Notes under the pieces: generated by a model | Seen by the model: only the letters and a program-made list of their open reading frames with translations | Database searches by the model: none | What the model was told of the DNA's origin: nothing | Shown here: positions 8,814 through 16,164 of the stretch, one piece after another | How the letters are laid out: every line of letters starts with the position of its first letter | Numbering within the stretch: the stretch's first letter is position 1 | Origin: CAZQKE01 sp964593865 | GTDB taxonomy: Bacteria > Chloroflexota > Anaerolineae > JAAYZQ01 | Reading direction: 5' to 3' | Assembly: GCA_964593865.1 (NCBI GenBank) | Contig: CAZQKE010000135.1 | Coordinates: 54,262-118,261 of the forward strand | Length of the DNA: 64,000 nucleotides | Translations under genes and position numbers: made by a program

Positions 8814-8852
8814 TGCTCCTCCTCACACGTGTCGCCAATATTCTCCGCTTTG

Positions 8853-8881
8853 ATTGTAAGGGGAAACCCCCTTGCTGTCAA
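8853..8881 (-). promoter_or_regulatory. Sigma-70 promoter of the polysaccharide operon
   Basis: Minus strand TTGACA (8881-8876), 17 bp, TACAAT (8858-8853). About 40 nt upstream of the epimerase start codon. Confidence 0.75.
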
Positions 8882-9056
8882 TTTCACCGGGGCAACGCGA
8901 ATCCACCGGCAATCGGCCCTCCGGGATGACGACCTGCTCCGCACCGCAAAGGCAGCGTTCACCGAGAACGGCCGACCGCGCACCGTTCCCCTGCGCTCCC
9001 CGGCATCGCCGCATGGGATCGGTGCCGGGAACGACAAATCTTACTTTGCCGGATCC

Positions 9057-9085
9057 TTGACAAGCCCCTTGTTCCATGCTACTAT
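9057..9085 (+). promoter_or_regulatory. Sigma-70 promoter of the membrane oxidase-like gene
   Basis: TTGACA (9057-9062), 17 bp, TACTAT (9080-9085), 20 nt before the ATG at 9105, so the 5' untranslated region is very short and contains little more than the GGGAGGTG ribosome-binding site. Confidence 0.7.
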
Positions 9086-9104
9086 CCCCCGCCGGGAGGT
9101 GAAC

Positions 9105-10475
9105 ATGCAGAGACTAGCAAAACTCGTGGACCGTTTCTTCGGCTCTCTGCCGGGTCTGCTCCTCGTCGTCGTAGCTTGGGATGCCTTTATCATCGCCAGC
9201 TTGTCCATGTTCTCCGGCCCGGTCCGGGGGCTGGGTCTGGCCGACCTGCTGGGTATAGACTTGAGCGACGCCAACCGCGTGGGCCGCATCATCATGCTCT
9301 ACCACTCCCTGGCCATCCCCTTTATCGCCGCCCTGGTCTATCTGGTCCTTGACCGGCTCCCCTTTGGCTCCTCGCCGGAGGAGGAAAGGCGCATCCGCCG
9401 CTCCATCACCGCGCCGGTCACCATCGGCTACATGCTGACCAGCATCGGCGGCATGACCTTTGCTTACGCAGGGCGCAATTGGGTGATGCACGGCCTATTC
9501 CTGATCGGACTCTCGCTGGTGTTCTACGCCGGGGCGCTGCTGACCGTGGCCCTTTGGCCCTCGCGCCGTTGGGCCACCGATCCGGCCCAGGAATCGCACC
9601 TGGCCGACGTCCCCCTGGAGCGGGTAGCCTTTTTCCTCACCGCCCTTTTTACCCTCATCTCTGCGGCCATCGGCGGCGCGGCAGGGGCCTTTTTCGGCAA
9701 CGGCTTTGTGGCCTTTTTGGCCGAAGACATCGTCCGGCACGATGTCCACACCCTGTTTGAGCTGATGATCATCGCCCACCTGCACATTATGTTGACTCTA
9801 ATTGACGTGATGATCCTGCTCCTCGTCATCCGCACCTACCGCGTCCGGGGCCTCGTCCACAAAATCGTCGTACCGTTGACCATCCTCGGCACAATTGTCA
9901 TCAGCTGGGCCACCTGGTCGGTCATGTTCTGGGAAGGGGCGCACAAGGTCATCAACATCGGGTCATCCCTCCTGCTGCCGGGGGCGATCATGGTGGCGAT
10001 CTGGGGCTGGGCCAAGATGGCCCGCGAGGGCGGTTCCTGGCGGGCCATTCTGCGCGATCCGGTGCGCTTTGGCATCTTTTTTGAGCTGATTTTCGTCAAC
10101 GTCGTCGTCACCGTGCCGGGGGTCTATACCGCCATCAACCTGGAAACCTTCCGCCAGGAAGCCTATCTGGCCGTGGAGCGCACCATCTTGGTCGGCCACT
10201 GGCACGTGCTGGCCACCCTGTCGGCGGTCATCGTCCTGTTCCTCATTGCCGACCGCCTGGGAACGCGGGGCCGGCTGCGCCAGGTCATCGGCTGGGGGAT
10301 GCTGGTCGGTTCCTCGCTGGCCTTTGTCTTTGTCAACCTCTACATGTTCCGCCTGCCCGGCCAGGAGAAAGCCTGGACGGAGCCGTTCTTTGAACTGGGG
10401 ATCGCCCTGAGCCTGCTGGCCCTGGGCATTTTCGTCGTGGCCCTTTTGCTGGGCAAAGGCAGCAAAGAACCTTGA
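9105..10475 (+). CDS. Polytopic membrane protein resembling heme-copper oxidase subunit I
   Basis: 456 residues with about 11-12 membrane helices and several histidines inside them: YHSLAIP, HDVHTLFELMIIAHLHIMLTL, WEGAHKVINIGSS and VGHWHVLATLSAV. Overall size and the spacing of intramembrane His residues recall subunit I of cytochrome c/NO reductase-type oxidases, so heme binding is plausible. The crosslinked His-Tyr and His-His copper motifs of true oxidases are not obvious, and there is no subunit II or cytochrome c gene next to it, so the assignment is an inference; a divergent heme-binding membrane sensor or NnrS-like protein is also possible. ATG 9105 is fixed by GGGAGGTG upstream and the promoter at 9057-9085. 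Confidence 0.5.
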   Translation: MQRLAKLVDRFFGSLPGLLLVVVAWDAFIIASLSMFSGPVRGLGLADLLGIDLSDANRVGRIIMLYHSLAIPFIAALVYLVLDRLPFGSSPEEERRIRRSITAPVTIGYMLTSIGGMTFAYAGRNWVMHGLFLIGLSLVFYAGALLTVALWPSRRWATDPAQESHLADVPLERVAFFLTALFTLISAAIGGAAGAFFGNGFVAFLAEDIVRHDVHTLFELMIIAHLHIMLTLIDVMILLLVIRTYRVRGLVHKIVVPLTILGTIVISWATWSVMFWEGAHKVINIGSSLLLPGAIMVAIWGWAKMAREGGSWRAILRDPVRFGIFFELIFVNVVVTVPGVYTAINLETFRQEAYLAVERTILVGHWHVLATLSAVIVLFLIADRLGTRGRLRQVIGWGMLVGSSLAFVFVNLYMFRLPGQEKAWTEPFFELGIALSLLALGIFVVALLLGKGSKEP

Positions 10476-10580
10476 GAAGAGTCGCGGATCGGCAGAGCCG
10501 CGGATCAACGGAAATTCGCGGATTTCGGTGCACGATGCCGTGTAGTCTGAGGCGAAGGGGCGCGGGTTTCGCTGCAACCT

Positions 10581-10722
10581 GCGTCTTGCCACAACCCGTG
10601 GTTCCGATCCCACCCGCGTCTTCCCACAAATCCCCGGTTCAACCTTGCCTATATTATGGCAACTTTCGCAGGCGAAATCCGCGTCCTTCCACAATCCGTG
10701 GTTCCAATCCCATCCGCGTCTT
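10581..10722 (+). repeat. Degenerate direct repeats in an intergenic region
   Basis: Two 42-nt copies (10581-10622 and 10681-10722), exactly 100 nt apart and identical at about 37 of 42 positions, with core 'CCGTGGTTCC(G/A)ATCCCA'. Further partial copies (GCGGATCGGCAGAGCCGCGGAT, shown only in part here) lie at 10490-10530. No gene is seen in 10476-10746; the stretch looks like a dispersed non-coding repeat. Confidence 0.65.
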
Positions 10723-10746
10723 TGGTTTCAACCGTTTGAGAGAACC

Positions 10747-13113
10747 ATGAAACAGTATTTCCCGGTGTTCGGCGCGTTGGCGGTCATCACCCTGGCTTTG
10801 GGCCTGGCCCTGCACCCCCTGGCCGTGGACGACGCCTTCATCACCTACCGCTACGCCTATAACCTGGCGCACGGGCAGGGCTTTGTCTACAACCCCGGTC
10901 GCCCGGTGCTGAGCACCACCGCCCCTCTGTGGGCCTTGATCCTGGCGGCGGGGGCATGGTTGGGCGCGGACCTGCCCGCCCTGGCCAACGCCCTCTCGGC
11001 GGTCGCCGTGGGCATGGCCGCCCTGTGCCTCTTTGCCCTGGGCCGCCGCGAAGGGACCCCCCGGCCGGGCGCATTGGCCGCCCTGTTCTACGCCCTCCAT
11101 CCCCTCCTGTGGCTGACGCTGGGCCTGGAAACGGCGGCTTTCCTGGCCCTGGCCCTGGCCGCCGTCCTGGCCTACCGGAGCGGGCGGCTCTACCTGACCG
11201 CCGTGCTGCTGGCCCTGGCGACCCTCACCCGCGCCGACGGCCTGGTCCTGGCCGCCGTCCTGGTCGTTGATTTCTGCCGTGCGAACCTGCAACGTGCGCC
11301 CCTGCGGTTGAACCCCCAAGGCCCCAAGCGGGGGTTGGGCGCGGCGGCCCTCTATCTCGCCGTGATGCTGCCCTTGCTGGCCTGGCTGACCCGGCAGTTC
11401 GGCTCCCCTCTGCCCGCGACCCTCGCCGCCAAACGCGCCCAGGCCGCATTGGGCATCACCGGCTTTTACGCCCACACCACCTACCTGCAAGGGTTGGGCG
11501 TCCTGGGCCGCGCCCGCCTGGCCCAAACGCCCCTCTACTTCCTCATCCCGCCGACGCTGCTCCTGGGCCTGGTGGCCCTCCTGCGACGCGGCGCAGCGGG
11601 GGCGAAGGGGCGCACAGCCTCCCCCGGCCGCACCTCTGCGGGAGGGTACGGCTGGGTATGGCTCCTCCTCGCTTGGGGGGCGGCCCACCTGGTCGGCTAT
11701 GCCATCCTCGGCGTGACGCCCTACTACTGGTACTATGCGCCGCTGCTGCCGGGGATCGTAGGGCTGTTGGCGGTGGGCGTGGGGACGTTGGGAACGGGAA
11801 CCTGGGAGACGGGGAAAGCGGGGAGTTGGGTGCGAGTGGCCTGGACCGGGTTGTTGGTCGCCACCTTCCTCCGGTCCGATGGGATGATGGTGCGGGCGTT
11901 GACGGGGCCGGTCCCGCCGCCGGAGGAGCCGCTCAGCAAGGCGTTGCCGGAGGCCAAAGGGGATATTTACGAGCGGGCGGGCCGCTGGCTGCGCGAGAAC
12001 ACGCCCGCCGGGGCATTGGTCGGCGTGACCGAGGTGGGCATCCTGGGCTACTACAGCCAACGGCCCATGGTGGATTTCCTGGGGCTGCTGGAACCGGATG
12101 TGGCCGAGGCGTTGGCGCGGGGGGACCTGGTCTGGGCATTGCTCCACTACCAGCCCGACTATCTGGTCCTGACCGCCCTTTCCCCCCTCTATGCCTATGA
12201 CCTGCGGGCCGACCCCTGGTTCCAGGCGGCCTATGCCCCGGTCCAAACTTTTGACGACCCGCGCTTTTGGGGATCGCCCCTGACGGTCTACCGACGGCAA
12301 GGGGAGCGCATCCCGCTGCCGGAAGGGGAAGGGGGGGAACTGCCCGACGAGGCGATCCCCCTGGAGGCCGAATTCGGCGACCAGATCCGCCTGCTGGGGG
12401 CCGTGACCGGTGCGGAAACGGCCCAACCGGGCGACATCCTGCCCCTGACCCTCTATTGGCAGGCGGAGGGGCCGGTAGAAGGCGATTACACCGTCTTTGT
12501 CCACCTGCTGGGCCGGTACGAACGGGTGATCGCCCAGCGCGACGCCCCGCCGGGCCTGGGCGCCCGCCCGACGAGCGGTTGGACGCCGGGCCGGTTGGTG
12601 GTGGACCCCTACCTGCTGACCTTGCCCCCGGCGGTCTACACCCCCGACGAGGCGGTCTGGGAAGTGGGCCTCTACGACGCGGAGACCGGCCAACGCCTAC
12701 CCCTGGCCGACGGCAGCGACCGCGTGCGCTTTGGTGCAGTGACGATCCGACCCTCCGCCGAGCCGCTGCACCTGGACTTTGGTCCCGTGGCCCTAACCGG
12801 CTACGACGTGGACCGCCTGCTCCTGGCGCCCGGCGAGACGCTCCGTGTGACGCTGGATTGGGAGGGGACGGGACCGGCGGCGGTGGCCGTGCAGTTGGTG
12901 AGCGAGGAAGGGAAGGTCGTCGTCCGCGCCGAAAGCGATTCGCCCCGGCGGACCTTTGCGCTGCAACTGCTCTCCGGCGATCCCCCCGGCGCGTATGACC
13001 TGGAGGTGCAGGTCACCGACCCGGCCACGGGGGCGACGTTACCCCTTTTGGGGGCCGACGGCCAACCCCAGGGCGACCGGGCGCGGCTGACCAAGATTCG
13101 GTTGCTCCCCTAA
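10747..13113 (+). CDS. Large GT-C-type membrane glycosyltransferase with C-terminal beta-rich domain
   Basis: 788 residues. The first ~440 residues form about 11-13 membrane helices with an early extracytoplasmic DD motif (VDDAFITYRYAYNLAHGQGFVYNPG, residues about 22-46) as in GT-C transferases such as GT39/AftB-like enzymes that use polyprenyl-phosphate sugars. A soluble region follows (WLRENTPAGALVGVTEVGILGYYSQRPMVDFLGLLEPDV), common in such proteins, then two beta-sandwich-like modules to the end (GDILPLTLYWQAEG..., DFGPVALTGYDVDRLLLAPGETL...). Likely role: glycosylation of a surface polymer or protein outside the membrane; donor and acceptor are unknown. Very GC- and Leu/Ala-rich. ATG 10747 is selected because the preceding in-frame sequence is repeat DNA. 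Confidence 0.75.
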   Translation: MKQYFPVFGALAVITLALGLALHPLAVDDAFITYRYAYNLAHGQGFVYNPGRPVLSTTAPLWALILAAGAWLGADLPALANALSAVAVGMAALCLFALGRREGTPRPGALAALFYALHPLLWLTLGLETAAFLALALAAVLAYRSGRLYLTAVLLALATLTRADGLVLAAVLVVDFCRANLQRAPLRLNPQGPKRGLGAAALYLAVMLPLLAWLTRQFGSPLPATLAAKRAQAALGITGFYAHTTYLQGLGVLGRARLAQTPLYFLIPPTLLLGLVALLRRGAAGAKGRTASPGRTSAGGYGWVWLLLAWGAAHLVGYAILGVTPYYWYYAPLLPGIVGLLAVGVGTLGTGTWETGKAGSWVRVAWTGLLVATFLRSDGMMVRALTGPVPPPEEPLSKALPEAKGDIYERAGRWLRENTPAGALVGVTEVGILGYYSQRPMVDFLGLLEPDVAEALARGDLVWALLHYQPDYLVLTALSPLYAYDLRADPWFQAAYAPVQTFDDPRFWGSPLTVYRRQGERIPLPEGEGGELPDEAIPLEAEFGDQIRLLGAVTGAETAQPGDILPLTLYWQAEGPVEGDYTVFVHLLGRYERVIAQRDAPPGLGARPTSGWTPGRLVVDPYLLTLPPAVYTPDEAVWEVGLYDAETGQRLPLADGSDRVRFGAVTIRPSAEPLHLDFGPVALTGYDVDRLLLAPGETLRVTLDWEGTGPAAVAVQLVSEEGKVVVRAESDSPRRTFALQLLSGDPPGAYDLEVQVTDPATGATLPLLGADGQPQGDRARLTKIRLLP

Positions 13114-13117
13114 CCGC

Positions 13118-14164
13118 TCACACCAGCTCCACACCCGGCTCACCGGCCAACACCTCCCCCACCTCCCAAAAGGGTTGATCAAGGGCAGCACAGCGGGCGG
13201 CAAACCGCTCCATCTCCGATGCAGGAATGGCCGCCAGGATACCGCCGTTGGTTTGGGGATCGTGGCAGAGCATGACAAACTCATCGGAAAGGGCCGGATC
13301 CACCGTTACCCACCGGCCGAAGTACTTTTCGTTGGCCGCTGCACCGCCGGGGAAAAGCCATTGCTCCGCATAGATCCGCGCCGCCTCCTGGATCGGGATG
13401 CGCTCCGCATAAAAGCGCAAGCGCACCCGACCGGCACGGGCCATCTCTACGGCGTGGCCCAACAACCCAAACCCGGTAACATCCGTCACCCCACGACCGG
13501 AGGTGGCATGGACGGCGGCCACGGCATCACGGTTGAGGCGCAACATCCAGCGGGTCGCTTCCTCCAACGCTTCCGGCGAGCCTTGATCGGCGCGGCAAGC
13601 GGTAGTAATGACGCCGGAACCGAGGGGCTTGGTCAGCACCAAACGTTCGCCGGGACGTGCCCCCCCTTTGAGCAGCAACGTGGAGGTTGTAACGGTCCCC
13701 AGCACGACCAAGCCGTATTTCGGCTCTTTATCGTCCATTGTGTGCCCACCGGCAACCAGCACCCCGGCCTCACGCGCTTTATCCCGCCCGCCACGCAGGA
13801 TGTCGCTGGCAATGTGGGAAGGCATATCGGCAGGGAAGGAAGAAAGGTTCAGGGCAAGGAAGGGCGTCCCGCCCATCGCATACACATCGCTGATTGAGTT
13901 GGCCGCGGCTATCGCGCCGTACGTGTAGCCATCATCCACCACCGGCGCAAAAAAGTCGGTGGTGACGACCAACATGGTATCATCGTTCAAGCGATAAACC
14001 ACAGCATCATCCGGCTCATCCAGGCCGACGATAATGCGTTTATCGGCATGTACCTCTTTGAGCAAAGGGCGCAGCACCTGCGCCAGGGCCTCTGGGGCCA
14101 GTTTGCCTGCTCAACCCGCACAAGAGGCGATCTTGGTCAGGCGGGTGAAATCCCGTTTGGCCAT
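13118..14164 (-). CDS. selD: Selenide, water dikinase (selenophosphate synthase), selenocysteine form
   Basis: Makes selenophosphate from selenide and ATP, the selenium donor for Sec-tRNA. The reading frame is interrupted by one TGA at 14113-14111, codon 18: the N-terminus reads MAKRDFTRLTKIASCAG-U-AGKLAPEAL, which aligns the UGA with the active-site Cys17 of the E. coli enzyme (AGCGCK); Cys or Sec at this position is known in the family. The ATG at 14164 has a strong AAGGAGG 7 nt upstream, while no start with a ribosome-binding site exists after the UGA. Downstream motifs fit: VVTTDFFAPVVDD (metal/ATP Asp), SISDVYAMGG, VAGGHTMDD, GFGLLGHAVEMA. Stop to stop the product is 348 residues. A SECIS-like hairpin lies at 14068-14084. 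It is expressed behind an attenuator-like leader. Confidence 0.93.
14068..14084 (-). promoter_or_regulatory. SECIS-like hairpin of selD
   Basis: In the mRNA, GGCGCAG-GTG-CTGCGCC, a perfect 7-bp stem with a 3-nt loop starting 26 nt after the UGA. The position fits bacterial SECIS elements, which lie immediately downstream of the Sec codon inside the coding region. Not tested by folding software. Confidence 0.5.
14111..14113 (-). other. In-frame UGA, selenocysteine codon of selD
   Basis: TGA on the minus strand at codon 18, at the position of the catalytic Cys/Sec of selenophosphate synthases. Confidence 0.85.
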
Positions 14165-14195
14165 CGCCGATCCTCCTTTCCGGTTCGGTCGTGGT

Positions 14196-14231
14196 AAATA
14201 CAAAACCGCCGTCGGCCCACGCCGACGGCGG
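14196..14231 (-). terminator. Intrinsic terminator upstream of selD
   Basis: Perfect 11-bp stem CCGCCGTCGGC / GCCGACGGCGG with a 4-nt loop, followed on the minus strand by TTTTGTATTT. Points in the direction of selD and precedes its ribosome-binding site. Confidence 0.8.
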
Positions 14232-14394
14232 CAGGAGGACGCGCCCCAGAGCCTTAGGGAGCGGTTCCGTCACCGTTCTTTGGCGTGCGCCGACCGGTTC
14301 GCGGGCGCAACCCGGCGCCCCCGACCTCACCTCAAGTCTGACAACAATGCATCGCAAACATACGAACCTCTCCCCTCCATGCCTCTCACGAGCA
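14196..14394 (-). ncRNA. Structured leader / small RNA between its promoter and selD
   Basis: A transcript of about 200 nt is predicted from the promoter at 14401-14429 to an intrinsic terminator (GC hairpin 14206-14231 followed by TTTTGTATTT). Within it a long-range stem pairs GGGAGAGGTTCGT (14374-14362) with ACGGAACCGCTCCC (14270-14257), enclosing a GC-rich inner hairpin (GGGCGC-CGGGTT-GCGCCC). No coding frame is evident. The terminator ends only about 25 nt before the selD ribosome-binding site, so this may be a riboswitch or attenuator controlling selD; size, closing stem and terminator would also suit a 6S-like free RNA. It does not look like tRNA-Sec (no UCA anticodon arm, no GGTTCGA T arm) or SRP RNA. 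Family unknown to me. Confidence 0.55.
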
Positions 14395-14400
14395 GGCCCC

Positions 14401-14429
14401 AGTATACCAAAAGCGGAACGGTAGGGCAA
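14401..14429 (-). promoter_or_regulatory. Sigma-70 promoter of the selD leader RNA
   Basis: Minus strand TTGCCC (14429-14424), 17 bp, TATACT (14406-14401). Predicted start near 14394. It is back to back with the promoter of the LCP gene at 14452-14479. Confidence 0.75.
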
Positions 14430-14451
14430 GTCCAAACAGGCGAAAGGCCAT

Positions 14452-14479
14452 TTGCCTTCTGGCGCAAAAAGGGCTATAA
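14452..14479 (+). promoter_or_regulatory. Sigma-70 promoter of the LysM-LCP gene
   Basis: TTGCCT (14452-14457), 16 bp, TATAAT (14474-14479), about 55 nt before the GTG start. Confidence 0.7.
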
Positions 14480-14533
14480 TAACCTTGTAGATTCAGACCT
14501 GCCTCCACCAGGCAGGGATCGAAAGAGCAGTAT

Positions 14534-16060
14534 GTGAACAGGAATCGCAGATCAACCAATGAGAAACCACCCCAGGACCGTTTGACGCCGGCCCTTATCG
14601 GTGTTGCCTTGATCCTGGCATGTATCGTCACCGCCCTGGGAATCGGCCTCTTGCGGGCCGAGGACGGACCGACAGACGACTTGGCCGCTCTGGCCACCGA
14701 CCCGGCGCGGGCCATCGTCATCCCCACCGTCCCTACCCTGCCGGTGACGCCCACACCCCCACCCATCACCCCGCCACCTTGCACACCTCCGGCCGACTGG
14801 CAGACCCACACGGTCCAAGAAGGAGACACCCTCTTTGCCCTGGCCCAGACCTACGACTCCGACATAGAATCTCTGCAAAGGGCTAACTGCCTAGACAACG
14901 ACATCATCCGCGTCGGCCAGGAACTGTTCGTCCCCGATCCTACCTACCGTCCTCCCCCGGCAGGGGCAACCGGCTCCGGCCCGACCTATACCACATCGGC
15001 CAACCGCTACCTCAACATCGCCCTGCTGGGTTCCGACAAGAGGCCGAATAGCCCAACCTGGAGGACAGACACTATCATCGTCGTCTCCCTGGACATGGAC
15101 CGCAACCTGGTCCGCCTGCTTTCCATCCCCCGCGACCTATGGGTGAACATCCCCGGCCACGGGCCGGACCGGATCAACACCGCCGACCTGTGGGGCGAGA
15201 TGGATCACAAGGGAGGCGGACCGGAGCTGGTCAAGCAAACCATCTACCAAAATCTGGGGATTCCCATCCACTACTGGGTCCGCGTAGATTTTGACGGCTT
15301 CAAGCGGATCATTGATGCAGTCGGTGGCGTAGATGTAGATGTGGAATGCCCTCTGCCCGACATCGGCCTGGAAACGGGGGTCCAACACATGGACGGCGAG
15401 ATGGCATTGTGGTACGCCCGCTCGCGCATGACGACCAACGATTTTGACCGAAGCCGTCGCCAGCGCAAGCTCCTGATGGCCCTTTGGGAGCAAGCCCTCA
15501 ACCCCGGCATCATCCCCCAAATCCCCACCCTGCTGGCGACGATGAACGATGCCGTCCAAACCGACCTACCGCCCGATCAGATCATCGCCTTGGCCATGCT
15601 GGGGCTGAAACTCCGGCCCAACCAAATCTTTAGCCAATCCATCGGCCCGTGGCAGGTCCAAAACTGGACGACACCGGGCGGCGCGGAGGTCCTGTTACCC
15701 CTCCACGACAAGATCAAAGAGCTGCTAGATAGCTTCTACGGACCGATAGATCTGGATTTCCTGGAGAGGGTGAGTCGGACGACGGTCGCCGTCCAAAACG
15801 GGACCTCGCGTCCGGAGGCAGGGCAACTGGCGATCAGCAACCTCCACTGGGCAGGCTTCCAAGTCCACGATGCCGGCCCGGCCCCCACCCCCACGGCCCT
15901 TTCCCAGGTCATCGTCTACAACGCCGAACAGGACATCGCCGAATTGGTCGCCATTTCTCTGGACTTGATGCCTTCCTCTTTGTCATACCGGCCCGATCCC
16001 AACGGCGAAACCGACATCTTGGTCGTGCTGGGCGAAGACTACGATCCCTGCCGCCGCTGA
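14534..16060 (+). CDS. LytR-CpsA-Psr (LCP) family protein with LysM and LytR_C domains
   Basis: 508 residues. A short cytoplasmic tail and one membrane helix (LTPALIGVALILACIVTALGIGLL) are followed by a Pro/Thr linker, a LysM peptidoglycan-binding domain (HTVQEGDTLFALAQTYDSDIESLQRANCL...VGQELFVP, about residues 93-137), the LCP domain (LNIALLGSDKRPNSPTWRTDTIIVVSLDM...LLSIPRDLWVNIPGHG...YWVRVDFDGFKRIIDAVGGVDVDV...YARSRMTTNDFDRSRRQRKLLMAL) and a C-terminal LytR_C-type segment. LCP enzymes transfer undecaprenyl-linked polymers to peptidoglycan; the conserved Asp and Arg residues for pyrophosphate lipid binding are present. A LysM module built into an LCP protein is unusual. It may attach the polysaccharide made by the 4.6-8.8 kb operon. 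Start GTG 14534; ribosome-binding site is weak. Confidence 0.9.
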   Translation: MNRNRRSTNEKPPQDRLTPALIGVALILACIVTALGIGLLRAEDGPTDDLAALATDPARAIVIPTVPTLPVTPTPPPITPPPCTPPADWQTHTVQEGDTLFALAQTYDSDIESLQRANCLDNDIIRVGQELFVPDPTYRPPPAGATGSGPTYTTSANRYLNIALLGSDKRPNSPTWRTDTIIVVSLDMDRNLVRLLSIPRDLWVNIPGHGPDRINTADLWGEMDHKGGGPELVKQTIYQNLGIPIHYWVRVDFDGFKRIIDAVGGVDVDVECPLPDIGLETGVQHMDGEMALWYARSRMTTNDFDRSRRQRKLLMALWEQALNPGIIPQIPTLLATMNDAVQTDLPPDQIIALAMLGLKLRPNQIFSQSIGPWQVQNWTTPGGAEVLLPLHDKIKELLDSFYGPIDLDFLERVSRTTVAVQNGTSRPEAGQLAISNLHWAGFQVHDAGPAPTPTALSQVIVYNAEQDIAELVAISLDLMPSSLSYRPDPNGETDILVVLGEDYDPCRR

Positions 16061-16164
16061 CGCACCTGCGTCGGAGCCACAGGCCGTCCGGCGTGGAGCG
16101 CGAACACGGCAGGGGCGACTGCCGCTCAACTCCACAGATTACGCTCCGCTCCCACCCGGACCGT

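Noticed and set aside
10654..12693. A 679-codon open frame opposite the GT-C glycosyltransferase
   Set aside because: Gln/Gly/Arg-rich low-complexity shadow; the plus-strand gene has clear membrane helices and motifs.
14196..14394. tRNA-Sec (selC) gene in the selD leader
   Set aside because: No UCA anticodon loop, no T-arm GGTTCGA and no 8-bp acceptor pairing could be found.
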